Shown here: positions 46,890 through 58,300 of the stretch, in pieces | How positions within the stretch are numbered: position 1 is the first letter of the stretch | Layout of the letters: every line of letters begins with the position of its first letter | The notes under the pieces: generated by a model | Databases searched by the model: none | What the model was told of the DNA's origin: nothing | Seen by the model: only the letters and a program-made list of their open reading frames with translations | DNA from: Oegoconia quadripuncta | Lineage: Eukaryota > Arthropoda > Insecta > Lepidoptera > Autostichidae | NCBI GenBank assembly: GCA_949316235.1 | Contig: OX438751.1 | Span: 15,686,801-15,750,800, forward strand | DNA length: 64,000 nt | Direction: 5' to 3' | Program-made: the position numbers and the translations under genes

Positions 46890-47095
46890 ACTAATGCTGC
46901 AAACGAATGCAGTCGAACCGCCCTATAAGTGTCCACGTGTGACGACGGCTGCAATCAATGCGGAAACGGTCTGCCCCGAATGGGGGCACGGGATGCGTCG
47001 CCCGCGCCGCTCCGCCATCGCGCCGCCTCCGCCGCGTCACAGCTGCATTTGTCTCTACGATACGCAATTCGTGTCCTCACTATTAAAGATCTTAC
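46890..47095. promoter_or_regulatory. GC-rich island about 2.2 kb upstream of Hr38
   Basis: 'gatgcgtcgcccgcgccgct' then 'ccgccatcgcgccgcctccg' and 'ccgcgtcacagctgc' form an island in AT-rich DNA. Two overlapping plus frames are open but share no protein signature. Most likely an upstream enhancer or alternative promoter. Confidence 0.35.
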
Positions 47096-47644
47096 TTTAG
47101 CGATTAATATTCTCTACCAGATATCAACAAACCTTGATGAACGAATGTTTGAGTACTTACAGTATGAGAGGTCCCTGTGTGAAGTGAGAGTGCTGCTTCA
47201 ATTTTGGCGAGAAAAATACTAAAAAAAATGTTTCATTAAGTGTTCGTTACGGGTGATATATATTTCTTAGGACAAATCCTTACCTAAACGTGAATTCTGT
47301 AAACTTTGCATACTATGGCCTGAAATTTTGTAAATTAAAGGGATTTTATTAGTTGCATGCTTACATCATACGGGAATATGATCTATCTAATGCTGCATAT
47401 GCTTAGTGTACACAGTGTTGACTCTATACACTAAAAGCCCACGATTGATACTATATCGCAGTTCAATTTTAAAATCAGGAACTTGCCTGTCCCTTCACGT
47501 CAGAAAATTCGCATAAACCACGGTATCATCTTTAAGGAGGAGAAGAGCTCCAGCCAGATGAACATAAAAATCATGTATAGAGAGAGTGATGTACAGGGCC
47601 CCGTTAAGAATTTTCAATTTTAAAGCCGAACCAAACCATAAAAA
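47096..47644. other. Intergenic DNA, nothing recognised
   Basis: No supported gene or repeat. Confidence 0.4.
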
Positions 47645-47740
47645 AAATAATCATCATAATTCACCACTAGTGGGATTCGAACCCATAACCGTTAGTTTTG
47701 TAGGCAGGTTTTACCCACTACACCAAGCGGTCATCGGTGT
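47645..47740 (-). mobile_element. tRNA-derived SINE head, short type
   Basis: Read on minus: 'atgaccgcttggtgtagtgg', 'gtaaaacctgcctacaaaac' and 'tatgggttcgaatcccacta', then an att/t-rich tail at 47640-47660. Closest to 20975-21100. Confidence 0.6.
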
Positions 47741-48609
47741 TTTAACTTCGAACAGGGGATATTTTTTATAGGAAGTAATCTCACTACCACCCATGACACC
47801 TGTAGCATCTCCAACAGATTAGGACGATACTTTTGACTTGCAGGTTCACAGATTCATTGGAAGGAATCCCCCTAATTTAAACAGGCAGTTTCTCTTCTCA
47901 TCCTTCACACCGCAACGCAACAATAATGTGAGTATTGATGCTTGGCGGCAGAAATAGATAAGGGGGTGGTGTCCACCCAACCGACCTCAAAGAAAAGTGA
48001 GGGAAAGGGATTTATTTATAAATCTAATGGCGTAAGTAAAGGAAACGATGGGAGTATTTTTATTTACTTAATATTATAACTCAATTACCGCGACACTACT
48101 GGGTATTTTTTTTACACAGTCATAATACGAGGAGATTTCAATTGTAACCACATTCAAAAGAAACGGGGTACCATTTTTCACATTACCATAAAAATTACAA
48201 ACAAAAAATCATGGAGTCTACTTTCAAAGTTTAAAATCGTCGACATCATTCCTTAGAACAAATTTCTCTATCTCCCACATAGTTCTCTTCTTTTTCCCCT
48301 ACAAAGTCATCTGAGATAATTTTAAATTGTGAGGTTCCATAAAAATATTTCTGAAACGCTACATATTATTCTTGAAGAATTGGTTCCGAGCTTTTAGATA
48401 ATAATTACTTTACCGCCACAATCTCTAGTAGTATCAACATTACCATACAAACTGAGGTTCACTCATTACTAGTGAAGCACTAGCGTTATGAAATATATAA
48501 TAATCTAGGAAAGCGTTAAATTATTCTGAAGTGGTTTATGTGGGTTGAATTATATTGTTGTTTTCTAAGAATTAAGTGTCTGACCGTACGTCCGTACCTC
48601 TGTTAGAAG
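47741..48609. other. Hr38 upstream DNA with a SINE scrap
   Basis: 47935-47985 ('gcttggcggcagaaatagat' then 'aagggggtgg') is a fragment of family B. The rest is AT-rich. Confidence 0.45.
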
Positions 48610-48618
48610 TCAAGGTCA
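48610..48618 (+). promoter_or_regulatory. FTZ-F1/ERR-type nuclear receptor site
   Basis: TCAAGGTCA is the extended monomer half-site used by FTZ-F1 (NR5A) and ERR (NR3B) receptors. It lies about 570 bp upstream of the predicted Hr38 start site. A single short motif, so functional relevance is inferred. Confidence 0.35.
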
Positions 48619-48944
48619 TGTGGTTAAGTAAGTCAAATATGTATAATATAAAATATTTCAGCTTATCTGAATAATTATCGCTTAGAAAATAGTAGGTACG
48701 GAACACTCATTGCCTGAACGCCGACTCGCAAGTTTCTCAGTTATATATATCTTTCGATTACGGTACCGCCCGCTTAAATCGCATGCCTCATAAACAAATC
48801 AATAATAAGTGCTAAATATGATGCTGAGTATTGACCGAAAAAATATCACAAGTGTCATATAACCCAGCCCTGTTTATGTTTTGAACATTGTTGAAAGTTG
48901 AATGACATGAAGGTTCACAGTAAGGATAAATTAGAAATAAAATA

Positions 48945-49297
48945 GTATTAGAGGCGCGCTCTGAGTGGAAAGCGTGAAAACTGTCGGGCGGACTCGAGCG
49001 GCGGGCGGCGAGTGCAAGCTTCGGCCGTACGCGCGGTGCCGTTAGCGCAGGCTCGGGCGGGCGGCGGCGGCGACGGGCGGGCCGTGGGAGGTACCGTTAG
49101 TGACGTCACACCCGTGACGTCGTCACCGTGACGTCAGACGCAGCGATATAGCCGCCAGCCTCGGCGGCGGCGGCCTCAGTAACGCACCGCCCGTTCGCCA
49201 GCGCGTACCTCCACGCGTCCTCTCGCGAATCGTCTTAAAGCTACCGCCTGACTGAGTGAGTGTGTGCGCGTATAGTGAGTGGAATGTGCTCGGCCGC
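48945..49297 (+). promoter_or_regulatory. Hr38 CpG-island promoter with CREs, core elements and a uORF leader
   Basis: The CpG-rich island extends to about 49560. It holds TGACGTCA at 49101-49108 and 49129-49136 and TGACGTCG at 49115-49122. A TATA-like TATAGC at 49147 lies 31 bp before the A of an initiator-like CCTCAGT (A at 49178). This predicts a leader of about 120 nt. In that leader a uORF (49284-49301, MCSAA) ends in a TGA overlapping the main ATG. CREs at -77 and -49 relative to the initiator fit CREB-driven transcription. Confidence 0.65.
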
Positions 49298-49397
49298 ATG
49301 AGGATCCTGCTCAGCGAACTGGGACTGTCTGGCGCGTGCCTCGGCCTGACCCTGGAGCCGCGCGCCACCCCGCTGGACCCTGACAAGTCTGCGCCAG
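49298..49397 (+). CDS. Hr38: Hr38 coding exon 1
   Basis: Encodes 33 residues plus one base ([16 protein letters not shown].. to ..DKSAP). The donor is CAG|GTCAGC. The very high GC reflects the surrounding CpG island. The upstream frame contains GTG but no earlier ATG after the in-frame stop. Confidence 0.88.
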
Positions 49398-52300
49398 GTC
49401 AGCGCCCGCACGACGATACGCGTCCTTCTACTTCTGTGTTTATTTTCGCTTTCGTTGTGTAGAGCCTCTGGGTGTTGTAGACTCTGTGTGGAACTGTCGT
49501 GACGATGGCCATCGGCTAGAATGCGAGGTGCGTTGCTGACGCCCTCCAGCCAACACTGCGGCCTTAGACAATTCCAACGCATACGTACGTACCTCCCTTT
49601 TTGTTTTATTTTATTTTAATTTAAGCCCATTTCAATTTTAAATGATTTTTTTGTTTATAATTTGATTATAAGTTCTGGTTCAGTCCCAATGTCTCCCTGT
49701 AGTTTAGTATTTTCCGAAAGCTGGTGATTAGTGCCTAACAAGTGATTATAAGGTAAATAAATCAACATAAATATTCATTTTTCTTTTTGTAGAAATATTC
49801 TAACTTAATCCAACTAACGTTGTAACAAAAATTAATTATTGACCGTTGAAATCAGATAGCCTTGAAATATAGTTTGGTTAAGTTTATAAAAGTTTCCTGT
49901 TATGCCATTAGAATACCTAGGTATAATTTTTGTGAAGTACCTAACCTAGATATTTATTTTTAGTGCATTTTATGTGTATTCGCATTAATCTTTTACTCTC
50001 CTTATATTTTATTTGATTCCTAAATACTATCACTACCATGGTTGACCAAATTGGCGCGTTGATGTCTTTTGCTCCAAACATTGGCTACCAAGATTTACTC
50101 AGTAACCACAATACGGAAAAATCTAAGTTTCGAGATTTAAATTCCTATAAGTATATGTAAATACTGTATTGGAATAATTTCATTTACTAAATAATAATCA
50201 CTTCAGTGTAGTAGCGTTTAAGTGTAAGTTAAAAATATATTGTAATACAATTCATGTAAAATTTACTGAAATGGAATTGGTTTGTAATTTAAAAAATATC
50301 CATTAACTACCTAATTTAGGTAATATTTTAATAATATCATTTCATGGCTTTATATATCACAAAATTGTTTTACCCAACTATTCCTGTGCTGTGCCGACAG
50401 TTTCAAGTAATTCCCAATTTTGTCTCAATACCAGCATCTCGTATATGAACATATATTAGAACTACAAAATACTTGTTGTTACATACATAAATAGCTATGA
50501 ACGACAAACAAGAAGTGGTGAAACACATTTCAACACCCGCAGGACCGGTCGAAGATGGTAGCTACTCGTGATCTAGTCCGAATAAATTATATACACCCGA
50601 CACAACTGCGGAACGTGTCATCATTACACTTACAATCATAAAGCACTAACATTGCCACCACCGACAGTTGAAGATTATTATTAAGTCAATACAATAAATT
50701 GAGTTTGAATTTGTTTCGCTCGGGGCGGGTTAAGTAACGGCCGCGAGTATAATGTGGGATGTTTATGTCGCGATCGCCTCCGTAACCGAGTGCCGATGGC
50801 CGATGGCCTCCGATCTGCCTGCACTTGCCCAATCTACTGTTGCAATCGGGCAGACGCTGCACCTGCCGAGATGCGAGCCTCTGCAATAGTCATCAGCATA
50901 ACATAAATTGTATCACAATAATAAGTGTTACCAATCTAACATATTCAGTGACACCGACTATTTAGTACAAGAAACAGCTTGCCATATTCTTAAAGTAATG
51001 ATGCAGTCATATTAACGCCGCTCGCAACAGATACATGCATTTTGCGAAAACCGTGGGAAACTCAAACTTTCACTTTTTAATATAAAATTTACCATTATTT
51101 TGCAAACCCATTGACAGCTAGATTGTTTTAGAAGTTAAAAGTGGTCCTATAAAAAACTATGCACACCATCTATAAAACAAGTATTTAACGTTTATGGATA
51201 TAACATGCAAATCGATTTAGGCTCCGGCGGTGATTTGAATAGCCAACAAAGCAATATAGATAGACGCTTCCGTCACAAACGCAAATAATTAGGTTATTAT
51301 TTATTTGAAAATCCTGGTATATGTATTACGTATTTTTAGAGGAGTGCGTACTAATAAGATGATAACACGCTATCACCGGCCAGCTGCGATGACGTCACGG
51401 CAGGTTAGGATACACGATCCCGCGCGCGTCACTCTCACTTACTTACGCCTGCCACCCGGGGGAGGACCGACCAACGTCGTCGGCGTCGACGCTACATCTC
51501 AATAAAAGGTGTATATATCACGTCCTTATCTCTAAGGGTTGGGCATTCATATTATGACGGGACCATATGGTACTATGAATGTCGCTGATTTTTATCAAGC
51601 TCACCCTTCTGCCGTCTATTAATTGAATCATTGACTGGAATATAGACTTCACAAGGCAAGATAATAAAATGCAAAGTAGTACTATCATTAACGCTGCTTT
51701 TAAGATAGTAACCATAATTTTAAATTAAGTGTCTAAGTAGTATCAGTTATCTACACATAAAACTGAAAAGTTGCAATAAGATTCATGACAATGATACCGT
51801 TTAAATACTACTAATAGGTAAAATAGCTCGTGGTATATTTTTAGCCATTCATTTTGTAGGAACATTTTGCTTTATGTTTGAAAGCGGTATTACGTCATGG
51901 AGTCTAAAAATATAAGGGTGGTGGAAACGGCAGTGAGCGGGTGTGGGGGAGCGTCCGGGGTGAGCCCGCCCCGCGCCGGCCGCGACACGCCCGTGACGTC
52001 ACGCGCCCCTCGTTACGTCACCCATCGACCGGCGCTCAACTTCAAGGACGCCCTCGCTTGCCGCCAAACTACTGCCTATAAAGACTTCCTAGTAACTAAA
52101 CTATAACAACAATCAGATTGAAAATTGATTATTGGACCAACCGAATTGCTCAATACTAAGTATATTCCTTTAATAAATTCTCCTAGTCTTTCATTACCAT
52201 AAGTATAATAATAACAAACCGTTGTAGATACTACTAGTATCGTGTGCTTATCGGACATTTACACCAGCTATCTAGTCTCAAAAACTAGGCGGAGTCTGTA

Positions 52301-55300
52301 CTATGGATATCGGATAACGGATACACAATACATAAAATAAATATCATTGAATTCTACTGTGAATTATCAATTTATTTGAACTTTAATGATAAACTTTACT
52401 TTATAAGAGAAATTTAATTAAAACACAAAGTTAAAATAAATAGTAAAAACACGGAAACAGACCTGAACACGCCCTCTAAATTTATTTAGTAACAAACATA
52501 AATCTTTTATGGCAGAGAAACAATATCACATGGCAATATGAATTTAAATAAAAGAAATATAACACATGTAAAAAATTGGGACTCGGAGGCTTGGTTCTAT
52601 TACCTATCTATATAATAATTATATAAATATATCCATGAATCACACCATGACACAGACATTTTCATCTAGCGGCTATTTTTGAAGGCGGGGTCACTACCCG
52701 CATAGACCAATCATTCTAATATTATATTTAAGGCTAACCGATTAATATAATAAATAATAATATAATAATAAATATTTTTTTAGGACACTTACCAATTATA
52801 TCAATTAATCACAAAATAGACAAAGTACCTATACTAGACAACGGATAAATATATGAGAACCTAAATAAACATTCGTCAGTCGGAAATAAATTGCTGATAC
52901 CAATATCAATATACATCATACAAATACTTACCCCTAGCGCGAGACGAACCAGCAACCGTTACATTCAAAGACAAGTTATACTCGTACACCCATCGGTTGT
53001 CAAAGACAATAATTTATGTAATATTTATTATACAAAATCTACCTGCTAGCTGATTTAAATTTTATTGCTTTTACTTTTAGGCGCTTAATCTTAAAGCAAT
53101 AAAACTAAAGCTGCCTTTGACAGCAAATTGTACACCTATGTTTTAATCGATGCACACAAGTAAACGTTCATTAGTCATTCTTTATACGCAAATAAGGCAA
53201 TCCAACTATTTAAGTAATTCTGTGCTTTTAAACTAAGCTATTTGAATAAGTATTTCTAAGAGAAATATTTGATTGAGAATTGTAATGATGATGTGTACCA
53301 GAAATTTTGCAGCAATTTGTATGTACACGACCATTCCAATTATTTAAAAAATGTAAAAGAGCTATACGAGTACCTCAAACGTTTCTAAATTTTTCTATTT
53401 ATCTTAAAGAAAAGTTAAACACGTGATGAAATATTGAATGTAAGCATGACATTTCTGTAAATTTGTAATCAATTCATATATTATATTTAATATGTTTATA
53501 TACATAAACATCACAAAGAATCATGTAATTGGTAAAGTATGCCAGATAAAGGTACAACGTTTTACGTAGGCAGTTAGATATAATAGCGGCAAGCGGGGTG
53601 GTGTGACGTCAGCCGCTATGACGTCACACGCACGCCTCCCCCAACCCACGCACTTTCAATGTCGCTGCTACAGCTGATATGATAATCCACCAACAATACA
53701 ATTTTAGAACTGAAGTTCCACGAATGATTGTCTTGTGACGTACAGGTATTATTCGTACCTGAAATGCCCAATTATTTATTTATACCTAATGATATTAGCA
53801 TGAAACTTTTTTCTGTTATTAATTAATGAGTATAATAATGATGTTAATACATTTATATATTTCCCCACACAAAAAGGGATATTCAATTATGGCATACTTA
53901 TGCCTTATATTTGATATTACTGATCCTACGATAGGTACATAGGTGTTATAAGAATCATTCGTAGTCGGAGAACTATATTATGTGCAAGAATTTGTTGTCT
54001 TCACTATCAATCCATCTGGATCATAATGCATAATCCACACAGAAAAACTATTCTACCAACGTACCCAGATCAACACATACATACTTGTAACTAAATACAG
54101 TTTAAGAGTTGGAATTAGCGTTAAATTTTAAGTGGTCGTATGTACTTAATACCATCTTAATTTCAAATGTATTTCTGAAAGAATATAACTTTTAAAAGAA
54201 ATATACTAAAATTATATAGTCTACTAATTTTTAAATCTATTATTTTAGGAAAATAAACATGCCATGCCATTTTGAATAAGTTGAATTTATCTGAAAATAT
54301 TGCTATCCATTTACATTGCATACATGAAGGGATATCATTTTAATAAATACTAAGTTTGATGTATTTCTTCTACGTGTGATCACAATCATCGTAGGTCCAT
54401 TTATATTTTAGCCTACAGATAGGGATATTCAAAAGTCTATTCTCTTTATTGACTTCCGCTTCAACTTCATGTGCCTAAAAATTAATCAGTTTCGATTTAA
54501 TTTCTATGGGTTCTAAAAGAAAATACCGAATGCATACTATGCTAATTCAAGTACTTACCTATTAACATCCGTCTACGTACATTTGTTGACAGTGGCATAT
54601 ACCTACTCACCAAATACAGATACGCACTATAGGTATGCTTTAACCTGGTTTATCGAAACAGAACCGTTGACATTCGTCATTGCCGCATTTGTGAGGACGT
54701 AAACGTTACGTGCAAAAACGTCACAAATGGAAAAGCTTTAGAAATACCTATATTCAGTCCTATAGAACGACATTATTACGCACCGACTCTATTTCAATCA
54801 ATATACACCCGACTGTGCATTTCTAGCGTCACCTATCGGTTAGTTGAGGAACTGGAATCGTTGTGTTGACTTCGCGAAGGTTCCTTCCTAGATAATTCTC
54901 AACATAGCCAATGGAAAAGCGATGTAACACCCACTTGATAGATGTCATCACAATCTCATAGAAAATATGTTGAAAGAAAATTTCCTTGTGTTAAATAAAG
55001 CGCTATGAGAATTTACGCCGCACGATATTCCATACAAACTTTCAATGTCAAAATCTTCGAATTGAATAAACCGATTCTGGTAATGCAAATATCTTGTTTC
55101 ACATTAGACATTTCGAAAATGTGTTCTGCTAAGTATTTAAACTTTATGTATTTATAAGTATATAAGTTTCATTAGAATAGGTTTCGAATATATTGTATAA
55201 TAACGCTTCTAGAAAATAACGAAATTATTACAATGTTTTAATCACGCAATGCCAGTATATACAAATCAACTTATTAGTGAAATATAGTGTATCTAAACTT

Positions 55301-58300
55301 TTCTGTAGAGTTGGACGAGGTCTCACTTTAATATGTATGTTCATAGGATCCGGATCCTGCGAAAACTCCGAGTGTAATTTTTTCTTAGTATTTTCATTGA
55401 AGATATACTTTTTATTTTCCTAATTATTAGAATCGCACTTGTAAATATGCAAGCGCAGTAACGCACAAATCAATCCCAAAACGTATTCGTTCATTAAACT
55501 ATTGACTAACTCACCATGAATGCTATGAGCTAACATCATGGCGCCAATTCAGTACTTCCACCTTCACGTAAAAGATTTCCACCTGGCGACCTTGTGTCAG
55601 AGCTGGTCTTGCAGTCAGAAGGTATCTGATGTCAATATTTTTACATTTTGTAAATTGTACATTGTATCTTCTCCCATTGAAGTTGATTGTTGTTTACATG
55701 GACAACATAATTATTTAACTATATAGAATAAAACATAAAATTTACTGGAATTTACAAATGATTGAACTTAAAAATGAATTTACGAATGTTTAATTTTTAT
55801 AATTTACTAATGAAATGTATCCTCTTAAAGCTACCGTGTGGCATGGCATCCATGTGCCAGGCACAGTATTCCATTCTTGTTTTCATTGTTTTTTATTATC
55901 ATTTATTATTGTTTTCATTTTCATTCTGAATTTCATCTCGATACCTACAACTGCACTCGAGAAAGTAGTTTTGACGGACAGGCGGACAACACAGAAAATA
56001 GATAGTCATACGAGTACGTATATTTAACATACGAACATATTATAAAGTATGTGTTATTTAAAATCATTAGAAAATGCCACTGTTAGTTTTACATTTATTT
56101 TTACCTTTGCTTTTACTTCATTGTACTTAGATCAAAATTTAAATAAGAGACATTTAAAATTCAACAACCCTTAATACGGCTTTCAAAACGAAACTTAACA
56201 ATTTTATGGACAACCACTGCTCTATTAGCTGTAATCAGCAAATCTTGTAGAGTCTCACTCTTTCGTCACTATTTTATTTAAGAAGTTGTTGTTTTGCTTT
56301 ATTACTTTTTAAATTTTGTGATTGTCTTTGTCTTTTTTAAACTTTCTTTAATAGAAATCAAGAATTGGGCCAATGGATATAGTTTTTATTTTCCAGATTT
56401 TTAGAATGATTAGAGTAGAACTTGTAGATATATTTCACGCAAAGTTCGTTAGGTTAAAACTTGTAGATATATTTTACGCAAAGTATAGGAAGTAGAATTG
56501 TACTTCCGTTCCTATGTAGCATAAGCAGCTAGTAATATTACTGCTATTTAGGTACAGTACCACTAATAAAATCATCTTGAGGTTTTGGTTTAATCGTTTT
56601 CGTTGTGAAAATCTCTCGAATAAATGACCCATTAAACGAGAGCCTGACTTGTTTAAATTTACAGTACATTAGCAACCAATTTGTGGAAGTGTTTATCCTT
56701 AAGTTGGACTTTATAGTAAGCAAAAACATATAAACCAGTTAGTTTAATAATTAAATACCTACCTACTTGATAATCATCTCTTCGTATAAAAGAGTCTGAT
56801 TCTTTACGACAATGGCAAGCGTACAATACAATGGTGTACTCAGATCAATCGAACTACTTCTTTTTAGACTATTGGAGCTTAAAAAAAAGCTTCTCTAGAA
56901 CCTGTGCACCACCGCTCAAAAATAAGCAGCAGTGCAATAATAAATATAAAGGAAAGCATCATATCAAATGATTCTTTGGAGAAATCACCGTCGGCAAATA
57001 TACCTACATAACAAATTCTCTGCACAGACCGTGAGTTAAATACACCCGTCGTTTATACTGGATGAGTTTTTTTACCGTAAGGAAAAAATAGGACATATTA
57101 GGTTAGTGAAATAGAAGGTAGGTAGGTAGTTTATTTTTTTTATCAAAACTATCTTCAAAAACGCGTTAATTGTGTCATTTGACTGTCGCATTTGTAGCCT
57201 ATTCCACATAAAACTTGGAGAAAATATGAGTTCCAAATAAATTTCGCATGATAGGAACCCTGTGAATCTCGCCAGTCGCATATCAAAATCAGGCCGTAGA
57301 GTGCTATTTTGAAAAAAAAAAATATAGTACTTTTATTTCACTTACCTAATATCCCTATTTTTTCCTTACGGTAAAAAAACTCATCCGGTATAAGTGATAT
57401 GACTATTTTATTATTCAATCTATGCGAATTAAGTGATAAAAGTAATTTCACAAAAGACGGATACCGAAAATAAAAAATATAATGCGTGTTCACTGGCCAA
57501 GTGAAATTAGCTGCAAATGAGATGTAGTTTAACACAGTCCTCAGGTTAATAAATTACACATTAAATCGGATACAGGAGTATTATAGCGGTTATAATAATA
57601 GAAATTCTGTTGTGTCTGGTTCACCGTCCGTTAAAGTGATAGGTAATAACCCGGCTTGTGTGTGACCCTCTGTTTAAATTTACTACACATAACTATCAAG
57701 TACTTCATGACCTTATCTGCCTACAGGAATTATACACCTATTTTTAAGATTCGAACGCATTTACTACATTTTCCTTCTTCAAAAAGACTTACACGTCCCC
57801 AGTGCCTTCGAATAGTTTAAAAGATATTGACAATGAAGTCGTTTCATAAGTTTTTAATTTAAAAATTAGGTACCTATTTATTTAAAATTCTTCCAGAAAT
57901 TGAATTATAAATATCAATAACAAAATAGTTAAAAAAATTGCTCAAAAATCGGTCCCCTTGTAAAACAAATTTATCATTGGTACGTTACTTGGCTAGGTTT
58001 TTGTATGGAAGTCTCAATAATTCGGAATAATATCGAAAATAAAATACATGTTTACTGTGTTGGTATGGTACGCGCGGTAGCATATTGACTTTAACACATC
58101 CTCGCTCAGTTCACATTTGAATCGACTGTGCAAAACATTATTTAAACTGCTGTCGATTCGGATGTACACCAACTAAACTAAACTAAACTAAAACCAGTTT
58201 TAAAGTAGTACTGTCGCTTTCTCTCTGGAACAGTACGATGCGACGGCACCACTCCAAAACTCGTTTTAGTTTAGTTGGTGTACATCCGAATCGACACCAG

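Noticed and set aside
49123..49582. Two long minus-strand frames over Hr38 exon 1
   Set aside because: They arise from the GC-rich CpG island opposite the true exon, with Arg/Ser-rich chance composition and no family signature.
51897..52106. 69-codon frame starting at a TTACGTCATGG
   Set aside because: The GC-rich CRE island leaves frames open. There is no domain, and the start overlaps a CRE-like motif.
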